A DNA stretch of 63,397 nucleotides from assembly GCF_001650195.1 (NCBI RefSeq), contig NZ_LXYR01000029.1:1-63397 (forward strand), in the 5' to 3' direction. Of the stretch, positions 53,381 through 63,047 are shown piece after piece (position 1 is the stretch's first letter; the number at the start of each line of letters is the position of its first letter). The notes beneath the pieces were generated by a model. That model did no database searches, was not told the DNA's origin, and worked only from the letters and a program-made list of their open reading frames with translations. Made by a program: the position numbers and the translations under genes. The DNA comes from Phormidesmis priestleyi BC1401 (GTDB lineage Bacteria > Cyanobacteriota > Cyanobacteriia > Leptolyngbyales > Leptolyngbyaceae).

Positions 53381-53501
53381 AAAAGTTTCTGCCCTCACCC
53401 CTCTCTCAAGTTTGGGAGAGGGACTTTGAAATCTGGCTCCTCTGCTCCCAAATTTGGGAGAAGGGGTTGGGGGATGAGGGCATCTTCGGGCTTTTGCAAG
53501 A
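53381..53501. repeat. MITE with GCAAAAG ends
   Basis: CTGCAAAAGTTTCTGCCCTCA and TGAGGGCATC...GCTTTTGCAAG are inverted ends. Interior hairpins CTCTCAAGTTTGGGAGAGGG and CTCCCAAATTTGGGAGAAGGGG resemble the other GGGAGAGGG repeats. Directly follows the hydrolase stop. Confidence 0.7.
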
Positions 53502-53566
53502 AGTTTACTCATGGGGTGAGCGACTCTAGAAGAAGTTTAAGAGACAGAACCCGAAGTGAATGGTAA

Positions 53567-54742
<1,176 letters not shown>

Positions 54743-54747
54743 ACGTT

Positions 54748-55587
54748 ATGAAACTTCTAAATGAAAGTCTTTGTTTCGGCGGCAAAGTTGGCTTCTATAG
54801 CCACTCATCCGCCGTTTGCAATAGCGAAATGAGATTTGCAGTCTATCAGCCACCCCAAGCAAAATTACACCCCGTTCCTGTGCTTTACTTTCTCTCTGGT
54901 CTCACCTGCACCGAAGAGAACTTTATGGTCAAAGCTGGCGCACAGCAGTTTGCCGCCCAACATGGACTGATGATCGTCGCTCCTGATACGAGTCCTCGCA
55001 AGACTGGAGCGCCCGACGAAGATAAAGACTGGGATTTGGGCACCGGGGCAGGATTTTATGTGGACGCGATCGAGCAACCCTGGCGCGATCACTACCAAAT
55101 GTACAGTTATGTTATCGATGAATTACCCGCACTGATCCACCAAAACTTTCCGGTGAACCCTGACAAGCAGGGAATCTTGGGTCACTCAATGGGCGGACAT
55201 GGGGCGTTAGTTTGTGCGCTGCGAAACCCCGATCTCTATCAGTCTGTCTCGGCGTTTGCTCCGATCGTGGCTCCGATGCAGTGTGCGTGGGGTCAAAAAG
55301 CGTTTTCCAACTATCTCGGCTCCGACCAAACGCGATGGCGTGATTATGATGCGACTGAGCTGATTCAGAAAGCTAAGTTTCACTCATCAATCCTGATTGA
55401 TCAGGGAACGAGTGATCCATTTCTCACCACTCAACTCTTTCCAGAAAGGTTTGAAAAAGCCTGTGCTGAAATGGGACAAGCGCTAAGTCTGAGAATGCAA
55501 CCGGGTTATGACCACAGTTATTATTTCATTGCCACGTTTATCGAAGATCACATTCGTCATCATGCCAGCATTTTGTGCAGCCAATAA
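54748..55587 (+). CDS. fghA: S-formylglutathione hydrolase
   Basis: Hydrolyses S-formylglutathione to formate and glutathione, completing the pathway of the preceding gene. 279 residues, usual length. LYFLSGLTCTEENFMVKAG is the oxyanion region, GHSMGGHGALVCAL holds the nucleophile Ser near 150, and the Asp and His of the triad lie late (LIDQGTSDPFL, PGYDHSYYFI). Start is 5 bp after the frmA stop, so they form one operon. Confidence 0.96.
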   Translation: MKLLNESLCFGGKVGFYSHSSAVCNSEMRFAVYQPPQAKLHPVPVLYFLSGLTCTEENFMVKAGAQQFAAQHGLMIVAPDTSPRKTGAPDEDKDWDLGTGAGFYVDAIEQPWRDHYQMYSYVIDELPALIHQNFPVNPDKQGILGHSMGGHGALVCALRNPDLYQSVSAFAPIVAPMQCAWGQKAFSNYLGSDQTRWRDYDATELIQKAKFHSSILIDQGTSDPFLTTQLFPERFEKACAEMGQALSLRMQPGYDHSYYFIATFIEDHIRHHASILCSQ

Positions 55588-55623
55588 TTAGCCCAACGGC
55601 AAAAGAGTTAAGTTTAGCCATAA

Positions 55624-55730
55624 CTGAGATCCTGCACCTGATCAAAACCTCCCGTTCATAGCATCTAATCACCCTGAACTGAAGTTCGGGGCGGGTTGTC
55701 GGGCTGACTGAGAATGCTGCAAGATCTCAG
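55624..55730. repeat. MITE with CTGAGATC(C/T)TGCAC ends (copy A)
   Basis: CTGAGATCCTGCAC and GCTGCAAGATCTCAG are inverted ends. Interior contains CCCTGAACTGAAGTTCGGGG, the arm of the 21470-21590 element. Related to 60298-60510. Confidence 0.7.
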
Positions 55731-56057
55731 ATAAACCCTCTAATTACGACACCGCCCAAAGTCAGAACTTCTAGCGGGTTGAGCAAAATCCACCTACACG
55801 AGTTAACTTTAAATTGCGCCTACTGAGTAGTGCCTGGAAGATTGTTATCAACTATCCTAAATCGCTCATCCTCTCTCTACTGTTTTTCTCTGAGAGATGC
55901 CGATATCTCTATTCTTTTCAGTCAAGAGCAGTCGCTGATTTTAGGGCAGAATTAACAGCAGTGTTTGACAGTTTTAGCGGAATTTTCCCTGATGCTAGAC
56001 CTTTTCAGAGCATTCTTAGCGTCGCATAGCTTTTTCTCGGCAATAGTGCGCCGATTT

Positions 56058-57443
56058 ATGACGAAGAGAGGCGATTCCTCTCTACTCAAATCTAGCAGCG
56101 CAACGTGTTCTGACTCTGACGATCGGACTAGCAAACAGGCTCACGATCGCAGACTGGCTGAAGACTCTAAGCATCGATATTCGGCTCAACTCCGGCAGGC
56201 GCTAGAATTTGAATCTTTGCTGAAGCGAATCACAGACAAGGTGCGCGATAGCTTAGATGAGACGCAGATTCTTCAGACGACGGTTGAAGAAGTGGGTTTG
56301 GGCTTGGGCGTGAAGCGCTGTCAGGTTGTCCTTTATCAGTTGGAGCAAGACACCGCCACCCTTCAATATGAATATTCCGAGTCCTTTTTGTCTTTGCAGG
56401 GGACGGTTTTGCCCATGTCTGCATCCCCGATTCTCTATCGTCAGTTGTTGCAGGGAGAGCACTTTCAACTGGGTCTCGTTTCTCCTGACCCAATTCAAGG
56501 GCGAGTGACGACGCTATTTTGCCCGATCGCTGACGAGCAGGGAGTATTGGGAGATCTGCGTCTGGTGATTGACCGAGACTATGTGTTTGGAGAACTAGAG
56601 CTGCGATTATCTCAACAGATTACCAATCAGTGTGCAACCGCCATTCGTCAGGCACGGTTATATCGCACGTCTCGATCGCAGGTAGAAGAACTAGAGCGGC
56701 TGAATCGACTCAAAGACGACTTTCTCAGCACGGTTTCTCACGAGTTGCGAAGCCCGATGGCGACGATGAAGATGGCAATTCAGATGTTAGAGATCATGCT
56801 GCCGCAAGCCCAAATGCTGCCCATTCATGAAAAGCTGGGTCAGTATGTGCAGATTCTGCAAACAGAATGTAACCGTGAGATTGAGCTAATCAACGATTTG
56901 CTGGATCTCGCTCGACTAGACGCGACGATTCAGCCTCTAAACCAAGACTCGATCGCTCTTTCCCACTGGATTCCAGCGGTTGCTCACAGCTTTGAGTTGC
57001 AGATACGCGCACAGGGGCAGGTGCTGATCGTTGACGTGCCGCCCAACCTGCCGACGATAATGACGGATGAGTCTTGCTTAAAGCGAATTTTGACAGAGCT
57101 ACTAAACAACGCCTATAAATACACTCCTCTCGGCGGCACCATTCTTGTCAGGGTTCTAACGATCGGTGCCATGATTCACATCAGCGTCTGCAACACGGGA
57201 ATCATGATCTCAGACGCTGAACTGCCATACATCTTTGACAAATTTTATCGCATCCCTAATCAGAATCCCTGGAAACACGCCGGGACAGGATTGGGGTTGG
57301 CACTCGTTAAAAAGCTAGTGCAGCGGCTCGATGGAACGATTGAAGTAAGAAGCTGCACTAATCAAACGCAGTTCATCCTTCAGTTTCCTCTGCAAGGTGA
57401 CGAACAGGCAACTATGGAATTTCCAGCAAACTCAGGAACCTGA
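56058..57443 (+). CDS. GAF-domain sensor histidine kinase
   Basis: About 461 residues from ATG 56058; in-frame starts upstream (to 55965) add 31 residues of unclear status. A GAF domain spans about 65-210 (LLKRITDKVRDSLDETQILQTT, LGVKRCQVVLYQ). A short linker and HisKA with FLSTVSHELRSP (phospho-His) follow, then the ATPase domain with N box ELLNNAYKYT, G1 and GTGLGLALVKKLV. Cytosolic, sensing a small ligand or chromophore. No bilin Cys motif is obvious in the GAF domain. The NblR-like regulator next door is convergent, a possible but unproven partner. Confidence 0.88.
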   Translation: MTKRGDSSLLKSSSATCSDSDDRTSKQAHDRRLAEDSKHRYSAQLRQALEFESLLKRITDKVRDSLDETQILQTTVEEVGLGLGVKRCQVVLYQLEQDTATLQYEYSESFLSLQGTVLPMSASPILYRQLLQGEHFQLGLVSPDPIQGRVTTLFCPIADEQGVLGDLRLVIDRDYVFGELELRLSQQITNQCATAIRQARLYRTSRSQVEELERLNRLKDDFLSTVSHELRSPMATMKMAIQMLEIMLPQAQMLPIHEKLGQYVQILQTECNREIELINDLLDLARLDATIQPLNQDSIALSHWIPAVAHSFELQIRAQGQVLIVDVPPNLPTIMTDESCLKRILTELLNNAYKYTPLGGTILVRVLTIGAMIHISVCNTGIMISDAELPYIFDKFYRIPNQNPWKHAGTGLGLALVKKLVQRLDGTIEVRSCTNQTQFILQFPLQGDEQATMEFPANSGT

Positions 57444-57501
57444 GAACTGAGCCAGAGTAGAATGTTTTGAGTTGAAAGCTGCTCCTATCGCACTACGAAA
57501 C

Positions 57502-57762
57502 TGGGCGTTGCTGAAGGTATGAATTGCCCTCGCCCCCAATCCCTCTCTCCAAGGAGAGGCAGGGTGGTTTCATTGTCATTGAAGAAAACTCAAAAGTATT
57601 GAAAACTCGTTCCCTCTTGTCACAGCGTTGCTCCAATGGGAACGAAGCGATAAGCCTTTCAGAATTCCTCCGGCGACAATGAAACCACCTTGCCTCTCCT
57701 TTTGGGAGAGGGCTAGGGTGAGGGTAAAATCTTTGCTTCATTGATCGATGAAGCAATGCCCA
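57502..57762. repeat. MITE with GGCGTTGCTGA ends (copy 3), carrying a nested element
   Basis: TGGGCGTTGCTGAAG and GAAGCAATGCCCA are the ends; the interior CCTCTCCTTTTGGGAGAGGGCTAGGGTGAGGG matches the other copies. It is longer because a 133-bp second element (57560-57692) has inserted in the middle. Confidence 0.75.
57560..57692. mobile_element. Nested MITE with ISAs1-type terminal repeats
   Basis: Ends CAGGGTGGTTTCATTGTC and GACAATGAAACCACCTTG are inverted repeats of 18 bp with one mismatch. The outer 13 bp CAGGGTGGTTTCA equal the end of the transposase remnant at 304-317. No coding capacity. No target duplication can be seen because the flanks are themselves palindromic (GGAGAGG / CCTCTCC). 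Confidence 0.75.
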
Positions 57763-57776
57763 ATTTAGACCTTAGA

Positions 57777-58562
57777 TTAAATTCTACGATCGCTCATCAC
57801 CATTCGCTCACCCACACGAGCCGCCGCCTTGCGTTGGCTACCGTTGGTCTGCCCATTTTGAGGAGGCAGAGAGGCGTTGAGAATTTCTAAATTGAGTCGA
57901 TAGCCGACATTCCGCACCGTTTGAATGAGATTGGGCTGTCGAGGGTCTAACTCTACTTTCTTGCGAAGAGAGAGGACGTGAGTGTCAACCGTGCGAGGAT
58001 TGTCGATCGCGTCGGGCCATGCTCGCTGCAACAAGTCTTGACGGCTCAGCGGTGCACCTCCTGTCTGTGCCAAAACATAGAGCAAGCTGAACTCTTGAGG
58101 AGTCAACTCAATCAACTCTCCCTTAAATCTGACGCGACGATGCACCAGATCGATTTTGAGGTCACCATAGTCGAGATAAGCCGGGGGAGACGCTAGACGA
58201 GTTCGCCGCGTTAGTGCCTCGACTCTCGCTAAAAATTCCTGCATCCCAAATGGCTTGGTCAGATAATCATCTGCGCCAGCCCTCAACCCCTCAACGATAT
58301 CGGGTTCCGTCGTCCGAGCAGAAAGCATGAGAATCATTGCCTGCTGCTGTTGACGCAGCCAGCGACAAAACTCAACGCCATCTCCATCAGGCAATTCTGA
58401 ATCGAGGATCACCAGGTTAGGTTGTCGGACTAAAAAGACCTCTCGCGCTTGATGCAGATCTGCCGACTGGTGTACGTGGTGTCCTGCCTGCTGTAAGTGC
58501 CACCCAAGTAGCGATCGCAGGTGCGGGTTTCCTTCAATGATTTGAACGTTTACGGCTCCCAC
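57777..58562 (-). CDS. OmpR-type response regulator, NblR-like
   Basis: 261 residues. The receiver has Asp53 (VILDSELPDGDG) and Lys105 (KPFG), but the usual acidic pair is Glu-Gly (IIEGN), so phosphorylation chemistry may be altered. The winged helix includes LDYGDLKIDLVHRRV, LTPQEFSLLYVL and WPDAIDNPRTVDTHVLSLRKKVE, phrases I associate with NblR, the non-bleaching regulator of phycobilisome degradation and stress survival. NblR is known for weak dependence on phosphorylation, which fits. A C-terminal Gln/Asn/Arg tail of 35 residues is extra. Assignment from memory of family wording, so moderately sure. Confidence 0.72.
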   Translation of the reverse strand: MGAVNVQIIEGNPHLRSLLGWHLQQAGHHVHQSADLHQAREVFLVRQPNLVILDSELPDGDGVEFCRWLRQQQQAMILMLSARTTEPDIVEGLRAGADDYLTKPFGMQEFLARVEALTRRTRLASPPAYLDYGDLKIDLVHRRVRFKGELIELTPQEFSLLYVLAQTGGAPLSRQDLLQRAWPDAIDNPRTVDTHVLSLRKKVELDPRQPNLIQTVRNVGYRLNLEILNASLPPQNGQTNGSQRKAAARVGERMVMSDRRI

Positions 58563-58859
58563 GGGGGCTGGCTTTCCTGAGACTGCTTACACCTAACAAT
58601 ACCAAACCCCTTGGAATGGGTTTGTAACGACTGCTACCCCAAGTTCTCTGGCTTTCGATCAGCCAAAATTAGACTTTGAATAGGGACGATCGTGCCCAAC
58701 CCTCATCCAGAGATATCAACACAAAGATAGGGAGGGATGCAGAGGGTTGATGTTAAGATCGTTTACATAGTTCAGTGTAGTTAAACTACGCCTGTGTATC
58801 AAGCTGTCCACCTTGTAACGTTTCTACTCATAAGGCTGTTCACGATTTAGCGAGACACT
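58563..58859. other. Divergent intergenic region
   Basis: About 300 bp between the NblR-like gene and the small DUF6761 gene. The stretch GTTCAGTGTAGTTAAACTACGCC near 58771 has a short palindrome (GTAGTT-AAACTAC). No RNA or repeat is recognised; promoters for both sides are expected. Confidence 0.4.
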
Positions 58860-59105
58860 ATGCTTCAAGATACGCTCACGATTCGCTACTACCAGAGACT
58901 CACAGACGGTTTGGTGGGTTTATGGAACCGGGGATACCGTTTCGACGATATGCGCCTCTATCTCGATGGCTACCTCTCCGCACTGAGACACACTAACGGC
59001 TTAGAGCCTTATCAGGTTAATCGCCTTGAAGAAGAAATGACTCGCTTCCTCTACGACTCCTCTAACTTTGAGAGTCCGGTTGAGCCTGAACGAGATTATC
59101 GCTAA
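58860..59105 (+). CDS. DUF6761 small cyanobacterial protein
   Basis: 81 residues: MLQDTLTIRYYQRLTDGLVGLWNRGYRFDD, then LYLDGYLSALRHTNGLEPYQVNRLEEEMTRFLYD. All helical and acidic; the family is restricted to cyanobacteria as far as I know and has no established function. Too long and too different to be NblA despite lying beside an NblR-like gene. Start at ATG 58860. Confidence 0.85.
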   Translation: MLQDTLTIRYYQRLTDGLVGLWNRGYRFDDMRLYLDGYLSALRHTNGLEPYQVNRLEEEMTRFLYDSSNFESPVEPERDYR

Positions 59106-59157
59106 ATTAAAGTAAGGGTGCGTTGCTAGACGTGCCCTTCTTGCGTTTAGAGCGGTC

Positions 59158-59189
59158 AAAAAAAGGGCAGCAGGTCTTTCTGTTGCCCT
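59158..59189 (-). terminator. Rho-independent terminator of the BolA-glutaredoxin operon
   Basis: On the minus strand AGGGCAACAG and CTGCTGCCCT pair over 10 bp (one G-T pair) with a 6-nt loop, followed by TTTTTTT. Starts 25 bp after the glutaredoxin stop. Confidence 0.78.
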
Positions 59190-59213
59190 CAAACGATGAA
59201 GCTAGCGCTAGAT

Positions 59214-59537
59214 TCAGGAAGCCATCACCACTTCAACCATTTGCTGAAGTTCGCCTTTTTGATATAGCTCGATCAGAATGTCAGAGCCACCCAAAAATTC
59301 GCCGTTGATATAAACCTGGGGAATAGTGGGCCAGCTTGAATATTCTTTGATGCCCTGACGGACTTCAGGATCTGCCAAAACATCAACGGTTTCGTAGGGC
59401 ACGCCCAACGTGTTGAGAATCTGCACCACGTTGTTAGAAAACCCGCACTGGGGCATGAGTTTGGTGCCCTTCATGAAGACCATAATTTTGTTGTCGTTGA
59501 TCAGACTGCCGATACGATCGTGGGTTGCTTCTGTCAT
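59214..59537 (-). CDS. grxD: Monothiol glutaredoxin (Grx4/GrxD type)
   Basis: 107 residues. The CGFS active site is at Cys31 (QCGFSNNVV), followed by the TIPQVYINGEFLGG glutathione-binding region and DILIELYQKGEL. CGFS glutaredoxins carry [2Fe-2S] clusters and deliver them, often in complex with BolA, rather than reducing disulfides. The ATG at 59537 (MTEATHDRIG) gives the standard length; longer frames overlap the bolA gene. 37 bp after bolA, so cotranscribed. Confidence 0.95.
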   Translation of the reverse strand: MTEATHDRIGSLINDNKIMVFMKGTKLMPQCGFSNNVVQILNTLGVPYETVDVLADPEVRQGIKEYSSWPTIPQVYINGEFLGGSDILIELYQKGELQQMVEVVMAS

Positions 59538-59574
59538 GATGTGCTCTCTAACGAATTTATAAACAACTAAACGG

Positions 59575-59826
59575 TTACTGAGTGGTTGCCCACTCTTCAG
59601 GGGTGTAAGTGTTGAGCGCCAAGGCGTGAATGGCTTCTGATGCCATCGCTTGCTGCACGGCACCATAGACGAGTTGATGCTGTTGCACCCGCCGCTTTCC
59701 TTCAAACAAAGACGAGACGACTGTTACCTGATAGTGATCTCCACCCCCGGTAAGGTCTTGAACCTGCACCTGGGCATCAGGCAATCCAGCCTTGATCAAT
59801 CCTTCAACCTGATCCGGGCTAATCAT
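59575..59826 (-). CDS. BolA family protein
   Basis: 83 residues: [32 protein letters not shown], then the conserved [17 protein letters not shown] with the His that can ligand a cluster shared with CGFS glutaredoxin. Short form like YrbA/IbaG. Lies directly upstream of the CGFS glutaredoxin gene, the most frequent genomic pairing of these two families, and probably works with it in iron-sulfur handling. Confidence 0.94.
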   Translation of the reverse strand: MISPDQVEGLIKAGLPDAQVQVQDLTGGGDHYQVTVVSSLFEGKRRVQQHQLVYGAVQQAMASEAIHALALNTYTPEEWATTQ

Positions 59827-59888
59827 CCGTTCTCCTGTGAGTATTGCAAACTCTATTCTTTCATTCTAGCGGTCGTTGGTTATTCCTC

Positions 59889-60173
59889 TCAAGGAGTGCT
59901 TACCACGCGCCTTGCAAAGTCTCGAATTACCTGCAAATTTTCTGGCTTGTCAAACTCAGGATCTCTATGATTGTGCCCCGCATGGGGGATCAGCAGCAGT
60001 TGCCTGGGCTGGGGTACGGCTTCATAGAGGGCTTTGCCGATCGAGACCGGGATCAATTTATCCTCCACGCCATGAATAAAGAGAGACGGCATTTTCAGCG
60101 ATCGGACTTTCTCAACGGAGTCGAATTTTTGAGTGAGGATTAACTCGATCGGAAACAGCCGAAACTTCCAATC
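59889..60173 (-). pseudogene. Alpha/beta hydrolase, 3'-terminal fragment
   Basis: An open frame of 94 codons without a start: WKFRLFPIELILTQKFDSVEK, then PSLFIHGVEDKLIPVSIG (acid of the triad) and LLLIPHAGHNHRDPE (catalytic His), ending at 59889. It is the last third of a hydrolase of the alpha/beta type with about 280 residues. A TAA at 60174 closes the frame and the nucleophile half is missing. The repeat-rich DNA just upstream (60298-60510) may mark the truncating event. Non-functional by sequence. Confidence 0.75.
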
Positions 60174-60612
60174 TTACTCTGCCACTTGCTGAATAGGGTG
60201 ACTTCTAAGAAACACACTCTGAATGACAAGGATAATAGAAGAGATGAAACGGGGTGTTTCTTACTTTTCCCAGGAGTGGAGTACCGTTCCTTAGAAACTG
60301 AGATCTTGCACCAGATGAAAACTTCCTCGTTTCTAGCATTCACCCGACCGTGATTTTCAATCACGGTCTAACGGTGCGAAGTCTCCTCAAGGGACTGAAA
60401 GAAGGATTGAGGCAATTCAGTCCATTTCAATGGACTTCGCAAGGCTAGCCCGGAATTCCATTCACGGGCGGGAGACAATCGTAGTGGAGAGGCTGGTGCA
60501 AAGATCTTAGGAGACAAATCGTGAGATAGGCGATCGCCAAGAATTTCCCAACAGTCCACAGCAATCGAAACCCTCGTGAGCGTGGGATTTTCAACTCTTA
60601 ATAATATCCTGA
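60174..60612. repeat. Repeat-rich intergenic region including MITE copy B (60298-60510)
   Basis: CTGAGATCTTGCACCAG (60298-60314) and CTGGTGCAAAGATCTTAG (60493-60510) are inverted ends, about 213 bp apart. Interior contains AGTCCATTTCAATGGACT and a CCGTGATTTTCAATCACGG hairpin. Related to 55624-55730 and to the core of 21470-21590. No gene is seen. Confidence 0.7.
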
Positions 60613-62187
60613 TTAACGGAGTCGCTTTTGCCAGTCGGCGATCGCTTTTTGCGCCTCGGCAGACACTTGAGCGCGACCTTCAGGAACCAGTTGAGCCGCC
60701 GCGATCGCTTGCTTATAAGACTTATCTGCTGCCCGTGTTTTAGCAATCTCTAATATGTTGCGGCTCCAGCGATCGATATCCACTTGAGCTTGAGCATAGA
60801 GCGGATCACTTGCCGGAATCTGACTGGCACGCTCGATCGCTTTACTCGCCTCAGACGCGGAAGTCGGCTTAATCAATCCTCTGGCTTCGTTGAGAATCGT
60901 TTGACTGTCTTTAGGAACTGGAGTCGTCGGAGATGGCTTGGTCGTGGGTAGCTTGGTTGAGTTGGGCACGATCGCCTGATTGGGTTTAGGGGTTGTCACC
61001 ATCTCAGAAGGAGGAACGACCGGCTGAGAATTGGTTGCCGATTTCTGTCCCCAAAATGCTGACCAATTGCGAACAAACACCCCGCCCAAAAGCAGCAGCA
61101 AAATCGCTCCGCCGCCCAATAAAAGCCGTTCCCAAAACATTTGATCCTCTGCGTCTGTCTTTGGTGCAGGACGGGCGATCGGAGGCGAGACAGGTTTTGG
61201 AATTTGCGGAACTGGCGCAGCGCTGGGTTCGGCGTAATCAACGGGCACTTCTGGTTTTGACTCATTGAACGGTGGCTCAACCCCTATTGAGGGGGCGACG
61301 GGCTGCGAATAGTCAGGAGGCAAGTCACAAAGGTTGGGCTGCAAGTCTGGTAAGAGGTCAGTCTCATGATCTGCCACGTCAAACAAGTCATCCTCCATCT
61401 CAAACGGATTTGCCTCGCCCTGAGTCCACGAGTCTGCCTTTGTCCAATTAACTGAAGTGATCACCAAGTTGAGTTGGTCTAGAGACGCAAGGGCGATCAC
61501 AGGGTCTTGAACGGGGCGATCGTTATGCTCACACAATTCTGGCAGACGGCTTTTGAGAAACTCTTCCAAATTCGCCAGCGTTGAGCATCGGTGAGCGCGC
61601 AATCCTTCTAGCAGGGCGGCTGTAAACAAGCCGTGACCCAGCTCTACTGCCTCATGAGAAAACTGTTCAGGTTTGCTTGCCAAAATGGTTGAGATGCGAG
61701 TTTCACGGGCAAGCTCTGCAATGTGAATTCCTACCTTCTCGCCCAAAAAAGCGGCTTGGCTGTGGTTAATATCCATCAGCACCAAAATGTCTTGGGTCGG
61801 CAGCGCTTTGAGACTGTCAAACAGCGATCGTACAGGCACTCCCATAGTCGCGATGTCTGCGGGATTAGCTTCGATCGGCAGCAGATAATCCTGCCCCTTC
61901 CAGCAGACTCCATAGCCGCTAAAAAACACCCAAACCAAATCTCCCGGCTGAATCAGTTCTCGACCAAAGTAGTCAAACCAGCCCTCAAGATTGCCGCGAC
62001 TGGGGTAGGTCGATCGTCCGGTCACTGACGGAGAGGTGTCTGTGAAAAGAATGCAGCGATTGGGCAAAAACCCGGCTTCAGTGACCAAACATTCACACAG
62101 CGCCTGGGCATCTTGCTGGGCAAATTTTAAGGGCTGAAGAAATTGATAGTAGTTAATTCCGACTGCGATCGCCCAGTGGTTGACCAT
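60613..62187 (-). CDS. Caspase-like (orthocaspase) protein without the catalytic dyad, membrane-anchored
   Basis: 524 residues from ATG 62187, preferred over GTG 62196 because GAGGTG lies 9 nt upstream. The N-terminal C14 p20-type domain (1-240) begins HWAIAVGINYY. The His motif reads FFSGYGV (Tyr95 by the longer numbering) where SGHG is expected, and the Cys motif reads MDINHS (Asn144) where DxC is expected, so both catalytic residues are replaced. A Pro-rich linker, one membrane segment (LLLGGGAILLLLLGGVFV) and a C-terminal helical region with repeats follow. Probably a regulatory or scaffolding pseudo-enzyme with the caspase domain in the cytosol. Confidence 0.85.
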   Translation of the reverse strand: MVNHWAIAVGINYYQFLQPLKFAQQDAQALCECLVTEAGFLPNRCILFTDTSPSVTGRSTYPSRGNLEGWFDYFGRELIQPGDLVWVFFSGYGVCWKGQDYLLPIEANPADIATMGVPVRSLFDSLKALPTQDILVLMDINHSQAAFLGEKVGIHIAELARETRISTILASKPEQFSHEAVELGHGLFTAALLEGLRAHRCSTLANLEEFLKSRLPELCEHNDRPVQDPVIALASLDQLNLVITSVNWTKADSWTQGEANPFEMEDDLFDVADHETDLLPDLQPNLCDLPPDYSQPVAPSIGVEPPFNESKPEVPVDYAEPSAAPVPQIPKPVSPPIARPAPKTDAEDQMFWERLLLGGGAILLLLLGGVFVRNWSAFWGQKSATNSQPVVPPSEMVTTPKPNQAIVPNSTKLPTTKPSPTTPVPKDSQTILNEARGLIKPTSASEASKAIERASQIPASDPLYAQAQVDIDRWSRNILEIAKTRAADKSYKQAIAAAQLVPEGRAQVSAEAQKAIADWQKRLR

Positions 62188-62390
62188 TCCAGACACCTCA
62201 AATGAATTAAATCGATAGGATTAACTTTAAACAGTTTGATTTACCTCTATAAAAAGAGTGAGCCGAACTGCATAACTGCTGACATGATAGAAAAAATCTC
62301 TTTTCTAGAACTAACATTAAAGACCAAGTTATCAATTTTGGATTAGAGGATGTTTGAGCGTTTCATCCAGCAAAATTAGAGGAAATTAGA

Positions 62391-62981
62391 ATGTCTACCG
62401 GTCGCCACCTACCACAGCCTCATCGATTTGTCAAGCCAAGACTCACCGCGATCGGATTTGCTGCGGTGCTAGGAATAGCCGGTGGCATTTGGGTTTCTGA
62501 AGGGGCGATCGCGCCGCAAGTCGTTCAAGCTTACACGACTAGGGTGGATGTGGCACTCGATCGCTTGCCCAATGAGAGCTATGATGCTCTGATTCGGAGA
62601 GCCGATATTGTCGCTAGAGCGGCGGCGCAACGCAGCTTCGATCGAGACATTCTCACCAGCGAAGTGTCGGTGATCGTGATCGGGCGCAATCAGGGATCTG
62701 AGACTCCTATTTTGACTCTGGATGTCAGCCGAGTGCAGTGGAGCAGCCGCCCAGATACGAGACGTTGGGCAACTTATTACAAAACGTCGGCGGCGCTGTT
62801 GGGGTTTGAGCAACTGTCTCCAGTTCCGGTGACGGTGGCTGCTCCACCCACTCCAGTTCCGGTTGTGACTCCGGCTCCCGTACAGCCTTCTAATAACACG
62901 CCCAGCCAGACCACGCCTAACCCCCCAACGCAGCAACCAAGCCAACAAAATGAGGCTGACCCTCAAGATCAGCAGCGATAA
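62391..62981 (+). CDS. Anchored or exported hypothetical protein with Pro/Gln-rich tail
   Basis: 196 residues. N-terminal hydrophobic segment (IGFAAVLGIAGGIWV). The folded part (about 45-145) reads LPNESYDALIRRADIVARAAAQRSF ... EVSVIVIGRNQGSETPILTLDVSR, a short alpha-beta domain I do not recognise. The last 50 residues are rich in Pro, Gln, Thr and Asn and look disordered. Probably periplasmic. Divergent from the caspase-like gene; function unknown. Confidence 0.72.
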   Translation: MSTGRHLPQPHRFVKPRLTAIGFAAVLGIAGGIWVSEGAIAPQVVQAYTTRVDVALDRLPNESYDALIRRADIVARAAAQRSFDRDILTSEVSVIVIGRNQGSETPILTLDVSRVQWSSRPDTRRWATYYKTSAALLGFEQLSPVPVTVAAPPTPVPVVTPAPVQPSNNTPSQTTPNPPTQQPSQQNEADPQDQQR

Positions 62982-63047
62982 ATCTTGCGGCGATCGGCTT
63001 AGCGATCTGTCGTAAAGATGACCAAAATCCCGATCGCTTGTCTGCGT

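Noticed and set aside
57540-57705. Target-site duplication of the nested MITE.
   Set aside because: The flanks GGAGAGG and CCTCTCC are parts of the host element's own palindrome, not a direct repeat.
58860-59105. Small gene beside an NblR-like regulator could be nblA.
   Set aside because: Sequence and length match DUF6761, not the roughly 60-residue NblA pattern.
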